Counted from the first letter of the stretch, positions 1-11,328 are shown. The stretch is DNA of 64,000 bases from Mycobacterium deserti (GCF_025345615.1 NZ_JAODWD010000001.1:623304-687303), one strand, 5' to 3'. Program-made: numbers and translations. Notes: generated from the sequence alone by a model not told the origin.

Positions 1-1028
1 ACGTCGATCACGGTCGACAGATCCACCACCCGCGCGACCGGATCCGCCTCGCCGAGGATGGCCGAGCGGTGCCGCGCCGCCGCTGCAACGGTCTCGGCCG
101 CCGCGATGGCGAAGCGCGCCGACACACCCGAGCGCTGATCGATCGAGCGCGACTCCCGCAGATAGCGGGCGAACCGGGCGAGCACGTGCAGCAGATAATC
201 GGGCACCTCGGCGGCCAGGTGTGCCTCCTGGGTGATGACGCCGACCTCGGCCGCGAGTTCCTGTGGATAGTGCGTGCGGATCTCGGCGCCGAAGCGGTCC
301 TTGAGCGGCGTGATGATGCGGCCGCGGTTGGTGTAGTCCTCGGGGTTCGCGCTGGCGACGACGAGCACGTCCAGCGGCAGCCGCAACGTGTAGCCGCGGA
401 CCTGGATGTCGCGCTCCTCCATCACGTTGAGCATCGAGACCTGGATGCGCTCGGCGAGGTCGGGCAACTCGTTGACCGCCACGATGCCGCGGTGTGCCCG
501 CGGGATCAGGCCGTAGGCGATGGTCTCCGGGTCACCGAGGCTGCGGCCCTCGGCGACCTTGATGGGGTCGATGTCGCCGACGAGGTCGGCCACGCTGGTG
601 TCGGGGGTGGCGAGTTTTTCGGTGTAACGATCGCTGCGGTGTCTCCACTCGATGGGCAGGTCGTCACCGCTGTCTGCGGCCCGACGAATCGACTCCGGCG
701 TGATCGGGCTGAACGGGTGCTCGCCCAGTTCGGCGCCCGCGATCACGGGCGTCCATTCGTCGAGCAGACCGGTCAGCGCGCGGAGCAGCCTCGTCTTGCC
801 CTGTCCGCGTTCGCCGAGAAGCACCACGTCGTGTCCGGCGATCAGCGCGCGTTCCAGTTGCGGAATGACGGTGTCCTCGAAGCCCAGGATGCCCGGCCAC
901 GCGTTGCGTCCCTCCGCCAGAGCGGCGAGTAGGTTCTCCCGGATTTCTTCTTTGACGCCCCGTTCGCGATGACCGGAAGCTTTCAGCTCGCCGACGGTCC
1001 GGGGCAGATCATGGGGTTGGGTCACCAC
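1..1028 (-). CDS. Magnesium-chelatase-like AAA ATPase (Rv0958-like), partial
   Basis: The gene reads leftward and is cut by the window edge, so the C-terminus is missing; about 342 residues are visible. The N-terminus (VVTQPHDLPRTVGELK) closely resembles M. tuberculosis Rv0958. A Walker A motif (GERGQGKT) sits near residue 70, a Walker B-like stretch (GIVAVNELPDL) follows, and a sensor-like SANPEDYTNRGR segment lies further on. The family is the ChlI/BchI-type AAA+ ATPase that normally works with a VWA-domain partner; true magnesium chelation is unlikely in a non-photosynthetic organism. An in-frame TAG just upstream leaves only two GTG start codons, at 1028 and 1025. Cellular role not established. 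Confidence 0.85.
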   Translation of the reverse strand, partial: MVTQPHDLPRTVGELKASGHRERGVKEEIRENLLAALAEGRNAWPGILGFEDTVIPQLERALIAGHDVVLLGERGQGKTRLLRALTGLLDEWTPVIAGAELGEHPFSPITPESIRRAADSGDDLPIEWRHRSDRYTEKLATPDTSVADLVGDIDPIKVAEGRSLGDPETIAYGLIPRAHRGIVAVNELPDLAERIQVSMLNVMEERDIQVRGYTLRLPLDVLVVASANPEDYTNRGRIITPLKDRFGAEIRTHYPQELAAEVGVITQEAHLAAEVPDYLLHVLARFARYLRESRSIDQRSGVSARFAIAAAETVAAAARHRSAILGEADPVARVVDLSTVID

Positions 1029-1162
1029 TCCACGCTACGACCCCGTCCGCGAGCGTGCGTGTCTGCACCGGACACGCCGCAGAAATGTCAGATTTCGCGC
1101 ACACTCGCGCGGCGACGGGCGGGCGTGCGCGCTGCGCCGCGAGGCCGCCGACGCGCTGACCG

Positions 1163-2731
1163 TCAGTGCGCGAAGTGACGTGCGCCCGTGAGGTACAGCG
1201 TGATGCCCGCGTTGGCCGCGGCCTCGGTGACGATGTCGTCGCGCATCGACCCCCCGGGATGCACGAGCGCCGTCACACCCGCCTCGGTCAGCACCTCGAG
1301 GCCGTCGGGGAACGGGAAGAACGCATCGGAGGCCGCGACCGCGCCGCGCACCCGATCGCCCGCGCGCTGCACCGCAAGCCGGGCCGCATCGACCCGGTTG
1401 ACCTGACCCATGCCCACCCCGACGGTGGCCCCGTCGGCCGCGACGACGATCGCGTTGGACTTCACCGCCCGGCACGCGCGCCAGGCGAACTTCAAATCGG
1501 CCAGCGTCGCCGGGTCGGCGGGCGATCCGGTGGCCAGTGACCAGTTGACGGGATCATCGCCGGGGGCGGTGAACTCGTCGCGCTGCTGCAGCAGCAAGCC
1601 GCCGCTGATCTGACGGAACTCCGTCCCACCACCGACCGGCTGTGACGCCACCAGCACGCGGATGTTCTTCTTGCGCGCAAGCACGTCCACCGCGCCGGCC
1701 TCGTAGGCGGGCGCGATGATCACCTCGGTGAAGATGTCGGCGACGGTCTCGGCCATCTCAACCGTGACTTCGGTGTTGGCCGCGATCACCCCGCCGAACG
1801 CCGACAGCGGGTCGCATTCGTGCGCCTTACGGTGCGCGTCGGCCACGGACACCGACGAGACAGCGATGCCGCACGGGTTGGCGTGCTTGATGATCGCCAC
1901 GCAGATGTCCTCGTGGTCGAACGCGGCGCGCCATGCGGCGTCGGCATCGGTGTAGTTGTTGTAGGACATCTCTTTTCCGTGCAGCTGATCGGCCTGCGCC
2001 AGACCAGGCCAACCGGCGTCGTTGCGGTACAACGCCGCCTGCTGATGCGGGTTCTCTCCGTACCTCAGCACAGCCTCGCGTCGCCACGTCGCGCCGACCC
2101 AGTTGGGCAGCGGACTTGTCGACGTGTCGTCAGGCGCCAGCACCGAGCCCATCCAGGACGCCACCGCGACGTCGTACTCGGCGGTGTGGCGGAAGGCCAA
2201 CGACGCCAGCTTCTTTCGCTGCCCGAGGGTGAAACCGCCGGCGCGCACGGCGGCCAGCACCCCGTCGTATCCCAGCGGGTCGACCACCACGGCGACGCTC
2301 GGATGGTTCTTCGCGGCGGCTCGCACCATCGACGGTCCGCCGATGTCGATCTGCTCGACGCATTCGTCCTCGCTCGCGCCGGAGTCGACGGTCTCGGTGA
2401 ACGGATACAAGTTCACCACAACGAGTTCGAATGCTTCGACACCCAGTTCACCGAGCGCCGACACGTGCTCGGGCTTGCGTTGGTCGGCGAGCAGTCCCGC
2501 GTGCACATGCGGATGCAGCGTCTTGACGCGGCCGTCGAGCACCTCGGGAAAGCCAGTCACCTGCTCCACCGGGGTCACCGGAACACCCTCGCCGGCAATC
2601 GTTTTCGCGGTCGATCCGGTCGAGACGATGGCCACGCCCGCCTCGTGCAGACCGCGGGCCAGTTCGGCGAGGCCGGTCTTGTCGTACACGCTGATCAGCG
2701 CACGCCGAATCGGCCGCTTGCCCTCGGTCAT
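1163..2731 (-). CDS. purH: Bifunctional AICAR formyltransferase/IMP cyclohydrolase PurH
   Basis: PurH catalyses the last two steps of de novo purine synthesis: formylation of AICAR from 10-formyl-THF, then ring closure to IMP, in the cytosol. The 522-residue length is normal. The N-terminal MGS-like cyclohydrolase domain begins [20 protein letters not shown] and carries STGSTAKTI. The AICAR transformylase domain follows ([48 protein letters not shown]) and the end is GARHFAH. The ATG at 2731 overlaps the purN stop by four bases, so purN-purH form an operon with translational coupling. Confidence 0.97.
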   Translation of the reverse strand: MTEGKRPIRRALISVYDKTGLAELARGLHEAGVAIVSTGSTAKTIAGEGVPVTPVEQVTGFPEVLDGRVKTLHPHVHAGLLADQRKPEHVSALGELGVEAFELVVVNLYPFTETVDSGASEDECVEQIDIGGPSMVRAAAKNHPSVAVVVDPLGYDGVLAAVRAGGFTLGQRKKLASLAFRHTAEYDVAVASWMGSVLAPDDTSTSPLPNWVGATWRREAVLRYGENPHQQAALYRNDAGWPGLAQADQLHGKEMSYNNYTDADAAWRAAFDHEDICVAIIKHANPCGIAVSSVSVADAHRKAHECDPLSAFGGVIAANTEVTVEMAETVADIFTEVIIAPAYEAGAVDVLARKKNIRVLVASQPVGGGTEFRQISGGLLLQQRDEFTAPGDDPVNWSLATGSPADPATLADLKFAWRACRAVKSNAIVVAADGATVGVGMGQVNRVDAARLAVQRAGDRVRGAVAASDAFFPFPDGLEVLTEAGVTALVHPGGSMRDDIVTEAAANAGITLYLTGARHFAH

Positions 2732-3357
2732 CCTATGGTCGCCTTTCGTCCGGTCCAGGTCACGCCGCGGGTCGCCACCGCGGCCAGAACGTCCACCAGC
2801 AGCCGTCGTTCGACCACCTTGATGCGTTCATGCAGGCTGCTCACGTCGTCGTCGTCGAGGACGGGCACGGGTTCCTGGGCCAACAGCGGTCCGGTGTCGG
2901 TTCCCGCGTCGACCAGGTGCACGCTGCATCCTGTCACCTTCACCCCGTATGCCAGCGCATCGGGCACCGCATGTGCGCCGGGAAATGCGGGTAGCAGCGC
3001 GGGATGGGTGTTGATGATCCTGCCGATGAAGAGCGAAAGGAACTGTGGGCCAAGGATTTTCATGAACCCGGCAGAGACAATGAGGTCGGGCTGGTGCGCG
3101 GCGGTCGCCTCTGTGATGGCCGCGTCCCACGCCGGCCGGTCGGGATGGTCGCCCAACCGCACGGTGTAGCTGGGCACCGACGCCGACGCTGCGATGTCGA
3201 CAGCCGGGCAGGTCCGATCGACGCCGACCGCCACGATGCGCGCCGGAAAGTCGCCAGCTGCGGCGGCGAGCAACGATCTCAGCAGCGAACCCGCGCCCGA
3301 GGCGAGCACCACCACCCGCGCCGGTGCGCTCGGGGGCACACGAAGCGGTTGCTGCAC
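2728..3357 (-). CDS. purN: Phosphoribosylglycinamide formyltransferase PurN
   Basis: PurN transfers a formyl group from 10-formyl-THF to GAR, the third step of purine synthesis. The GTG at 3357 gives 209 residues starting [30 protein letters not shown], the usual family length; the open frame runs further upstream but has no family similarity there. The phosphate-binding ASGAGSLL, the [18 protein letters not shown] catalytic region and the [16 protein letters not shown] segment are all present. It reads ASGAGSL where many orthologues have SGxGSN. It sits between perM and purH and overlaps purH by ATGA. Confidence 0.93.
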   Translation of the reverse strand: MQQPLRVPPSAPARVVVLASGAGSLLRSLLAAAAGDFPARIVAVGVDRTCPAVDIAASASVPSYTVRLGDHPDRPAWDAAITEATAAHQPDLIVSAGFMKILGPQFLSLFIGRIINTHPALLPAFPGAHAVPDALAYGVKVTGCSVHLVDAGTDTGPLLAQEPVPVLDDDDVSSLHERIKVVERRLLVDVLAAVATRGVTWTGRKATIG

Positions 3358-3367
3358 GCCGCCGAGC

Positions 3368-4756
3368 CTAATCGTCGGTGCCGCGCGCCCGTTCCGTGGC
3401 TGTACCCGGCGTGGCGTCGTCGTCGGTGGCGAAGTGTTCCTCGGGGTCGTCGAGCCCGGGGTCAGCCGGCTCCGCAGGCGGGGGTGTGGGCACCGCAGGC
3501 GGGTCGGGCGGGTCGTCGGGCACACCGGCGACCGTCTCCACCTCCGCCTCCACCTCGTCGGTCTCATCGACCTCGACTTCGGGCTCGGGCTCGGGTTCGG
3601 GTTCGGCCGCGGGCTTCGGCTTCCTGGGTCTGCGAGCGATACCGCCCGTCATCGCCACGGTCAGCCCGCCGATCGCGACGAACCACACGAACACCGCGGG
3701 CCCGAACGTCGCGTGGTCCACGCCGACGTCGCCGAAGTTGCCCAATCGGCCGCCGCCTGCGTATCCGAGCAGCGCCATCACCACAGCCGCGACAGCGGCC
3801 GCCACGGTCAACTTGCCCAGTGCCTGTCCTGGCGGCAGCGGTCGACGGGCGCACTGCTGGCCGACGGCGACCGCCGAGGCCGCCGCCACGATCAGCAGCG
3901 CGACCCACACCGGCCCGAGGGGCGGTGTGGGCACCGCCGCCAGCACTGGCAGCGCGGGGATGTCGCCGCCGAGCACGGTGAAGGAGCTGAACGTGGCCAG
4001 CCCCACGTGCGCGCTGGAGCCCACCGCCACCGCAGCGGTGCCGACGACCACGTTGGGTATGTAGAGCACCGAGAGCACGGTCAGGCTGAACTGACCGAAG
4101 ATCGAGTCGGTGATGCCGTACAGGTCGTTCATCGTCGCCCAGTGCACGACCATCGACCCGGCCATCACCACGCCGCACAGGCCGGCGAGCGCGAGCACAC
4201 CCGCCGTCGCGGCGCGCACCGCGTCGGGCAGCCAGTTCGGCAGCCGCGACGCGACCAGCACGCGGCGGCCGACCCGGGTTGCCACGCCGATCAGCGCACC
4301 GATCCCGTGGACCACCAGCACGCTGCCGAACGCCCGAAGCGCACTCGGTGTCTGCAGATCGGTGAGCACAGAGGCGGCGTCATGAACGACGGCCAGCGAT
4401 ATCGCCGCAATCAGCAGCGGACCGCCGAGCGCCGACGCGACGACCCAACGGGTCACGAACCAGGAACCCCGAGGCGAGGTCGCCGCCGCGGTCGTACGCG
4501 CGGTTCCCCAGACCATCGCCAGCACCGGCAACAGCGGCATCACGCCCAGTTCGGCACCGCCGATCGATACCGGAACGAGGTGCACGCCCAGCCACATGCT
4601 GGCGATCGCGCCGAGCGCGCCCGTCATGTCGCTGTTGGCGATCAACAGCTGCAGCAGGACGACGGCCGCGATGACGACCAGCGCCACGACGGATGGCCCG
4701 AACGCGACCCGAAGTAGCTCACGCGCCTGACGTGTGCCGACTGGCCGGTTCTCCAC
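3368..4756 (-). CDS. perM: PerM-like integral membrane protein (DUF6350, Rv0955-like)
   Basis: This is a multi-pass membrane protein with about nine hydrophobic segments and a cytoplasm-like C-terminal tail that is strongly acidic and proline-rich ([22 protein letters not shown] and onward). It matches mycobacterial PerM, a membrane protein linked to cell division through FtsB and to persistence. I chose the GTG at 4756 because a GAGGAG ribosome binding site lies just upstream and the protein then starts [24 protein letters not shown]; an ATG at 4801 in the same frame is the alternative. It follows the Rv0954-like gene and precedes purN on the same strand. Transport activity is not implied. 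Confidence 0.8.
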   Translation of the reverse strand: MENRPVGTRQARELLRVAFGPSVVALVVIAAVVLLQLLIANSDMTGALGAIASMWLGVHLVPVSIGGAELGVMPLLPVLAMVWGTARTTAAATSPRGSWFVTRWVVASALGGPLLIAAISLAVVHDAASVLTDLQTPSALRAFGSVLVVHGIGALIGVATRVGRRVLVASRLPNWLPDAVRAATAGVLALAGLCGVVMAGSMVVHWATMNDLYGITDSIFGQFSLTVLSVLYIPNVVVGTAAVAVGSSAHVGLATFSSFTVLGGDIPALPVLAAVPTPPLGPVWVALLIVAAASAVAVGQQCARRPLPPGQALGKLTVAAAVAAVVMALLGYAGGGRLGNFGDVGVDHATFGPAVFVWFVAIGGLTVAMTGGIARRPRKPKPAAEPEPEPEPEVEVDETDEVEAEVETVAGVPDDPPDPPAVPTPPPAEPADPGLDDPEEHFATDDDATPGTATERARGTDD

Positions 4757-4813
4757 TAAGGCCGCTCCTCGCGCAAGCTCACGCGCGCGTTGTTGACGCA
4801 CGCGCGGCTCAGA

Positions 4814-5662
4814 CTACGACGGCGCTGGGCCCGACTGCGAGGAAGACGACTGCTGGCCCTGCCCCTGTGTCGTCGGCGACGAACCCGAGGGCGGCTGGCC
4901 GTAGGTCGGGAACCCGGTCGGCGGCGTCGGCGGACCACCCTGGGCACCACCCTGCTGCGGACCGCCGGCATAGCCGCCCGTCGAGGGGGCACCCGGGTAA
5001 CCGCCGTACTGCGACGGGTAGCCGGGACGCTGCTGCTGACCGAGCTGCTGTGGCTGGCCGAACTGCTGCTGTGCACCCTGGTGCGGCTGGCCGTAGTACT
5101 GGCCGCCGGGCCCGCCGCCGTACTGGCCGTACTGCTGGTCGTACTTGGGCTTCGGTGCTGGTGGGGTGATGACGCCTGCAGCGAACAGCAGCGCCGCGAC
5201 CGCGACGATCGCCTGCAGCAGCGTGAACGCGATGATGAGGTAAAGGCCCACGTCGACGGTGACCGCTTCGGGCAGCGTCAGCAGCAGGGCGATCGCCTGC
5301 AGGAATCCCAACACGGCCAGCACCGCGACGATAGCGGTGCGGCCCTTCTGCTTGGGGACCAGGCTGACAGCCGCGATCAGTGCGGCCAGCAGGGCCGCGA
5401 CCACGCCCAGGTCCATCAGCGAGGGCTGGTACAAGTCAGAGCCGACGTCGAGCAGCGGGAAGAAGATCGACAGGTAAGCCAGCAGACCGAGCGCGGCCAC
5501 CGCAGCACCCAGATACACCGGCAGCTTGCTGCCGACGTCAGCGGCAGGCCCGGCGTCGGGCACCCTGCCGAACTGCTGCGTCGGCGCGGCGAATGAGGTG
5601 GTCGGCTGCTGCTGCGCCTGCGGATATCCGGGGCTTCCGGGCTGGCCTTGGGGGTACGACAT
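4814..5662 (-). CDS. DUF5336 proline/glutamine-rich membrane protein (Rv0954-like)
   Basis: 282 residues: a short Pro/Gln-rich N-terminus (MSYPQGQPGSPGYPQAQ), four transmembrane segments (about residues 48-68, 80-100, 108-130, 140-165), then a disordered tail of about 115 residues rich in Gly, Gln, Tyr and Pro (QYGQYGGGPGG, GYPSQYGGYPG). This architecture matches mycobacterial Rv0954, related to the 34-kDa antigen family and reported as a divisome-associated protein. It is upstream of perM with a gap of about 57 bases to the preferred start, and both have links to division, so a shared role at the septum is a reasonable inference. The start has no strong competitor. Confidence 0.85.
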   Translation of the reverse strand: MSYPQGQPGSPGYPQAQQQPTTSFAAPTQQFGRVPDAGPAADVGSKLPVYLGAAVAALGLLAYLSIFFPLLDVGSDLYQPSLMDLGVVAALLAALIAAVSLVPKQKGRTAIVAVLAVLGFLQAIALLLTLPEAVTVDVGLYLIIAFTLLQAIVAVAALLFAAGVITPPAPKPKYDQQYGQYGGGPGGQYYGQPHQGAQQQFGQPQQLGQQQRPGYPSQYGGYPGAPSTGGYAGGPQQGGAQGGPPTPPTGFPTYGQPPSGSSPTTQGQGQQSSSSQSGPAPS

Positions 5663-6058
5663 GACCTCTCCTGTGCTGGACGGTTCGAACCCACGCTAGC
5701 GCACGGGTGCCCACGCCGATGCCAGCGCGGGTTCGCCTACCGAATCACGTTCGGAGTCCTCGATTTCGCGCACTAACGATAGCCGCCGAGGATCAGGGCG
5801 ACTCGCGTTTGCGATACGCCGCAATGCGTTCGCCCTTCTGCTCGGGTGTGCCGATCAGCTGCGTGCCAGACGCGTCGTTGTACTGCACCAAGTCGTCAAC
5901 TGCACGATCCGGCCCACATTCCGCGCTTGCCGGGGGTCAAGTTGCCGGCCTGCTTCACCGCACGCAGTCCGTCGTGGGAAGTGGACCGCGTCTGTTCGGT
6001 GTGTCGGCGCGCGCAGCGGCGCTTGCTCCGCAGACTGAAACACGTTCTAATTCCAGTC
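5663..6058. other. Divergent intergenic region
   Basis: 396 bases between the Rv0954-like gene and the LLM oxidoreductase, with no convincing coding sequence. Open frames crossing it are extensions of the neighbours without family similarity. The only clear element is a KstR-type operator at its right end (6036-6049). Promoters for both flanking genes should lie here, but I cannot assign a convincing -10/-35 pair. Confidence 0.6.
6036..6049. promoter_or_regulatory. KstR-type operator before the LLM oxidoreductase
   Basis: TGAAACACGTTCTA matches the published KstR consensus TNNAACNNGTTNNA at every defined position. It ends 9 bases before the ATG of the downstream gene, so binding would block transcription or lie at the start site. 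KstR is the TetR-family repressor of cholesterol catabolism in mycobacteria and rhodococci. Confidence 0.75.
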
Positions 6059-6907
6059 ATGGATTACGGGCTCGTACTGTTCACCAGCGATCGCGGGATC
6101 GCCCCGGCGTCGGCGGCCAAGCTGGCCGACGACCACGGCTTCACCACCTTCTACGTGCCCGAACACACGCACATTCCGATCAAGCGCCAGGCCGCTCACC
6201 CCACGACGGGCGACGAATCGCTGCCCGACGATCGCTACATGCGCACGCTCGATCCGTGGGTTTCACTGGGCACGGCGTGCGCGGTGACGACGCGCGTTCG
6301 TCTCTCGACCGCGGTGGCCCTGCCCGTCGAACACGACCCGATCACCCTGGCCAAGTCCATCGCGACGCTCGACCATCTCTCCGGCGGTCGGGTCAGTCTC
6401 GGCGTGGGCTTCGGCTGGAACACCGACGAACTGGCCGACCACAACGTGCCGCCGGGCCGGCGGCGCACCATGCTGCGCGAATACGTCGAGGCGATGCGCG
6501 CGCTGTGGACCGAGGAGGAAGCCTCCTACGAGGGCGAGTTCGTCAACTTCGGCCCGAGTTGGGCGTGGCCGAAACCGGTGCAGTCCCACATTCCCGTTCT
6601 GGTGGGGGCCGCGGGCACTGAGAAGAACTTCAAGTGGATCTCGCGCAGCGCCGACGGCTGGATCACCACCCCGCGGGACTTCGACATCGACGAGCCGGTC
6701 AAGCTGCTGCAGGACACGTGGGCGTCCGCGGGCCGCGACGGTGCGCCGCAGATCGTCGCGCTTGATTTCAAACCCGACCCTGAAAAGCTGGCTCGCTGGG
6801 CTGATCTCGGCGTCACCGAAGTGTTGTTCGGCCTGCCCGACAAGTCCGAGTCCGAGGTCGCCGGTTATGTCGAGCGGCTTGCCGGGAAGCTTGCCGCCCT
6901 GGTCTAG
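6059..6907 (+). CDS. LLM-class F420-dependent oxidoreductase (Rv0953c-like)
   Basis: A 282-residue luciferase-like TIM-barrel oxidoreductase. The ATG at 6059 gives MDYGLVLFTSDRGIAPASAAKLADDHGFTTFYVPEHTHIP, the standard N-terminus of the family; the open frame extends further upstream without similarity. Typical features are LEHDPITLAKSIATLDHLSGGRVSLGVGFGW and IPVLVGAAGTEKNFKWISRSADGW. These enzymes use reduced coenzyme F420; the substrate is unknown. A KstR operator lies directly before the start, which suggests induction on sterols. The stop overlaps the convergent modA stop in a shared CTAG. Confidence 0.9.
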   Translation: MDYGLVLFTSDRGIAPASAAKLADDHGFTTFYVPEHTHIPIKRQAAHPTTGDESLPDDRYMRTLDPWVSLGTACAVTTRVRLSTAVALPVEHDPITLAKSIATLDHLSGGRVSLGVGFGWNTDELADHNVPPGRRRTMLREYVEAMRALWTEEEASYEGEFVNFGPSWAWPKPVQSHIPVLVGAAGTEKNFKWISRSADGWITTPRDFDIDEPVKLLQDTWASAGRDGAPQIVALDFKPDPEKLARWADLGVTEVLFGLPDKSESEVAGYVERLAGKLAALV

Positions 6908-7653
6908 GGCTCGGCGAAGCCTCCCGCGCTGAGCACCTTCCGGCCGGCCTCACCTGTCACCAGTTCGACGAATTTGGCTGCCGCGGGTGCGTTTTCGGAG
7001 TCTTTCAGCTGCGCTATGGGATAGGTGTTGGTCGCGCCGGCCGATTCGGGGAACGCGACGGCGGTGACCTTGTCGCCGGCGCCGATGGCGTCGGTGACGT
7101 AGACGAGCCCGGCGTCGGCCTGCCCACTGGTGACCTTGTTGAGGACGTCCGTCACCGACGACTCTTCGCTCACCGGAGTCAGGTCGACGCCGGTCGCCTG
7201 CTCGACGTTCTCGGTGGCCGATCCACACGGAACTTGCGGGGCGCACACCACCACACTGGTATCCGGCCTGGTCAGATCGTGAAACGTCGTGATGCGCTTC
7301 GGGTTTCCCGGCGCGGTGGCAATGGTCAGGGTGTTCGACGCGAAGTCGACCGGGTCGCCGGCGAGCAGGCCCGCCTGCCACGCCTTGTCCATGTTCTTGG
7401 TGTCGGCCGACGCGAAGACATCGGCCGTGGCGCCCTGGGTCAGCTGGGTGACGAGATCGGCGGATCCGGCGAACGAGAACTCCACCTCGGTGCCAGGGTT
7501 AGCGGCCTCGAACTGCTCGCCGAGTTCGGTGAACGTCGCCTTCAGCGATGCAGCGGCGAACACCATGATCGTGGACTCGGACGTCGGCGGGCCGGAGCCG
7601 CAGCCGGTGAGCAGCGCAAGGAGAGCGAAGGCGGACGCGACTCTCATGGCCAT
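6904..7653 (-). CDS. modA: Molybdate ABC transporter substrate-binding lipoprotein ModA
   Basis: 249 residues with an N-terminal signal and lipobox (LLALLTGC, Cys about residue 18), so it is a membrane-anchored lipoprotein. The mature region has family signatures: MVFAAASLKATFTELGEQFEAANPGTEVEFSFAGSADLVTQ, a GATADVFASAD hinge, and AGLVYVTDAIGAGDKV near the C-terminus. It should bind molybdate or tungstate outside the membrane. No modB permease or modC ATPase lies next to it, so it must use a transporter encoded elsewhere or be a leftover of one. It ends in a four-base CTAG overlap with the LLM gene and lies six bases downstream of the thiolase-like gene. Confidence 0.88.
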   Translation of the reverse strand: MAMRVASAFALLALLTGCGSGPPTSESTIMVFAAASLKATFTELGEQFEAANPGTEVEFSFAGSADLVTQLTQGATADVFASADTKNMDKAWQAGLLAGDPVDFASNTLTIATAPGNPKRITTFHDLTRPDTSVVVCAPQVPCGSATENVEQATGVDLTPVSEESSVTDVLNKVTSGQADAGLVYVTDAIGAGDKVTAVAFPESAGATNTYPIAQLKDSENAPAAAKFVELVTGEAGRKVLSAGGFAEP

Positions 7654-7658
7654 TCGGG

Positions 7659-9176
7659 CTAGGCCAGCGTGGCCCGGTTGCCGTCCTCAGTCGTCCGAAC
7701 CTTGATGTGCGCGCCAAGGGGGTCCCCATCGGACATCAGCGCGACGAGGTCCTGGTCCTCCGTGGTGGCCATGAACCGGGAGTCATCGGCGTCGAGGCGG
7801 CCGATGATGATGCCGGTACGCACCGGCCAGTCGTAGCGCACCGAATAGGTCTCGATCGTTGCAGTGCCGTCGAGCGTCTCGGTCACCGGGACCGCCGGCA
7901 GGGCGGCCACCTCACGGTTGAGTTCCACGCTGCGGTCGGACCGCCACGGCGCGGGCAAGGTCGAGTAGATGCCGACCGAGTACTTGCTCATCGTGCCGCC
8001 GTTTGCGCCGACGAAGCCGAATTGCCCGGGCCTGTCCCGCATCTCGCACACCGTCTCAGCGATAGCATGCAGCGAGTAGCTGTTGCCCGGGCCGCCGAAG
8101 TACGGCAATCCCCCGGTCAGCGTCAGCCCCCGCGGATCGTCGGCGTTGAGTCCGAGCGCCTCGCAGATGACGAACACCGGGAAAGGAAAGCAGCTGTACA
8201 GGTCGAAAGTGGCGACATCGTCGACGTCGATCTGCGCCACCCTCAACGCTTCTCGCGCCGCGTGCACAGCCGCGGGCGACTCGCTCAGGTCGACGCGATC
8301 GAGGAGGTCCTGCTCGACGGTATCTGCGTGCCCGTGCACGTACACCCACTTCTCCTCGGGCACACCGAGTCTGCGGGCCGCCTCGACGGTCATCATCACC
8401 ACTGCGGCGCCCTGGTTGACCTGATCGCGCGCGACGAGCAACCGCGGATACGGGTCGCAGATCATCCGGTTGTCGTCGGAGACGGTCACGATCTCATCGA
8501 CCGAGCGCTCCACCGGCGATGACGAGAACGGGTTTTTGGCGGCTACTTTCGACATCGGCGCGAACAACTCCGCCATCTGACGCCGGTAGTCGGCGACGCT
8601 GAGCCCGAGTCGACGCCGTCGTGCGTTGTCCAGCAGCCCGTACTGCACTGCCGCGCCGGTCAGTCCGTGCTTGGCGGTGTACTCGGTGAAGTACTGGTGA
8701 ATCTGGTGTCCACGGTCCTCGAGTTGGCCCTCGATGTGCTCGGTGAAGTCCGGCTTGTCCTCCCGATCGGCGAAATAGCGTGCCGTGGAGCCTGGTTCGG
8801 AACCGATGATCATCACGACGTCGGCCTCGCCCGCGACGATCGCGCCACCTGCTTCGGTGACCAGTTTCTGCGGACTCTGCCCGCCGACAGGTTCCAGCAC
8901 GACGCGAGCGGGCTTGCCGCCCAGTCGGTTCATCACTGAGCGGGGGTAGTTGTTCGACTTGCCCAGCGTCGCGGGCATGGGCCCGGAGATCTCGAACTGG
9001 CGAAGCGCGAACACGGTGTCGACCGCCGCGGCGCCGACACCGGCATCGGCCAGGGCAGCGCCTGCCGCCTCCGTCGCGAGTTCGACCGCCGACATGCCGC
9101 GGTAACCGGGGTCATCGATGCGCTCGGTGAACTGACCGACGCCGACGAGCACCGGTGTGCGCGGATCGACAGCCAT
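7659..9176 (-). CDS. Thiolase-like protein type 1 (TLP1-like acetyl-CoA acetyltransferase homologue)
   Basis: 505 residues, about 100 longer than a classical thiolase. The thiolase fold starts TPVLVGVGQFTERIDD and the extra C-terminal part (about 410-505) resembles the added domain of mycobacterial TLP1. The motif that is HDCF in SCP-type thiolases reads YSCFP here, and the GHPxGA region appears as NGGTMSKYSVGIYS, so the catalytic His of the GHP motif is missing. That argues against normal thiolysis. The family is usually annotated as acetyl-CoA acetyltransferase; the real reaction is unknown. modA starts six bases after its stop. Confidence 0.8.
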   Translation of the reverse strand: MAVDPRTPVLVGVGQFTERIDDPGYRGMSAVELATEAAGAALADAGVGAAAVDTVFALRQFEISGPMPATLGKSNNYPRSVMNRLGGKPARVVLEPVGGQSPQKLVTEAGGAIVAGEADVVMIIGSEPGSTARYFADREDKPDFTEHIEGQLEDRGHQIHQYFTEYTAKHGLTGAAVQYGLLDNARRRRLGLSVADYRRQMAELFAPMSKVAAKNPFSSSPVERSVDEIVTVSDDNRMICDPYPRLLVARDQVNQGAAVVMMTVEAARRLGVPEEKWVYVHGHADTVEQDLLDRVDLSESPAAVHAAREALRVAQIDVDDVATFDLYSCFPFPVFVICEALGLNADDPRGLTLTGGLPYFGGPGNSYSLHAIAETVCEMRDRPGQFGFVGANGGTMSKYSVGIYSTLPAPWRSDRSVELNREVAALPAVPVTETLDGTATIETYSVRYDWPVRTGIIIGRLDADDSRFMATTEDQDLVALMSDGDPLGAHIKVRTTEDGNRATLA

Positions 9177-9239
9177 GACGAACCTCCTGACAGCTGTTAA
9201 TTCGTCAGGCTAAACGATGGCCCCTGCGAACACGAACTT

Positions 9240-10142
9240 CTAGAGGCTCTTCAGGATCTCCCGCGCCAGGTTTGCGGTCTCCGACGGCGTCTTGCCCACC
9301 TTCACGCCCGCGGCCTCGAGGGCCTCCTTCTTGGCGGCCGCGGTGCCCGACGAACCCGACACGATCGCGCCGGCGTGGCCCATCGTCTTGCCCTCGGGGG
9401 CGGTGAAGCCCGCCACGTAACCGACGACCGGCTTGGTCACGTTGTCCTTGATGTAATCGGCCGCGCGCTCCTCGGCGTCGCCGCCGATCTCACCGATCAT
9501 CACGATGACCTTCGTGTCGGGGTCCTTCTCGAACGCCTCGATCGCGTCGATGTGCGTGGTGCCGATGACCGGGTCGCCGCCGATGCCGATGGCGGTCGAG
9601 AAGCCGAAATCGCGCAACTCGAACATCATCTGATAAGTCAGGGTGCCCGACTTCGACACCAGGCCGACCGGGCCCGAATCGGTGATGTTCGCCGGGGTGA
9701 TGCCCGCCAGCGCCTCACCGGGGGTGATGATGCCCGGGCAGTTCGGCCCGATGATGCGGGTCTTCTGCCCCTTCTCGACGTTGTAGGCCCACGCATAGGC
9801 GCTGTCCTGCACCGGGATTCCCTCGGTGATGACGACGAGCAGCGGGATCTCGGCGTCGATGGCCTCGATGATGGCGTCCTTGGCGAACTTCGGCGGCACG
9901 AAGACCACCGATACGTCGGCCCCAGTCTCCTTCATGGCCTCACCGACGGACCCGAACACGGGCAGCTCGACCTCGTTGCCGTCCTTGTCCTTGTGCGACA
10001 CCGTCGTTCCGGCCTTGCGCGAGTTCACGCCGCCGACCAGTTGCGTGCCGGCCTTGAGCATCAGCGCGGTGTGCTTGGTGCCCTCGCCGCCGGTGATGCC
10101 CTGGACGATGACCTTCGAATTTGCGTTCAGGAATATAGACAT
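9240..10142 (-). CDS. sucD: Succinyl-CoA synthetase alpha subunit
   Basis: SucD is the CoA-binding, phosphohistidine-carrying subunit of succinyl-CoA ligase in the TCA cycle. Its 300 residues are standard length. The CoA-binding region is [48 protein letters not shown] and [11 protein letters not shown] are family signatures, and the active-site loop [23 protein letters not shown] contains the phosphorylated His. It lies 22 bases downstream of sucC on the same strand, forming the usual sucCD operon. Confidence 0.97.
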   Translation of the reverse strand: MSIFLNANSKVIVQGITGGEGTKHTALMLKAGTQLVGGVNSRKAGTTVSHKDKDGNEVELPVFGSVGEAMKETGADVSVVFVPPKFAKDAIIEAIDAEIPLLVVITEGIPVQDSAYAWAYNVEKGQKTRIIGPNCPGIITPGEALAGITPANITDSGPVGLVSKSGTLTYQMMFELRDFGFSTAIGIGGDPVIGTTHIDAIEAFEKDPDTKVIVMIGEIGGDAEERAADYIKDNVTKPVVGYVAGFTAPEGKTMGHAGAIVSGSSGTAAAKKEALEAAGVKVGKTPSETANLAREILKSL

Positions 10143-10164
10143 GGGTCATGTCTCCTTAATGTCT

Positions 10165-11328
<1,164 letters not shown>

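Noticed and set aside
3194-4717. 507-codon open frame opposite perM and purN
   Set aside because: Composition typical of antisense shadow frames; perM and purN are well supported.
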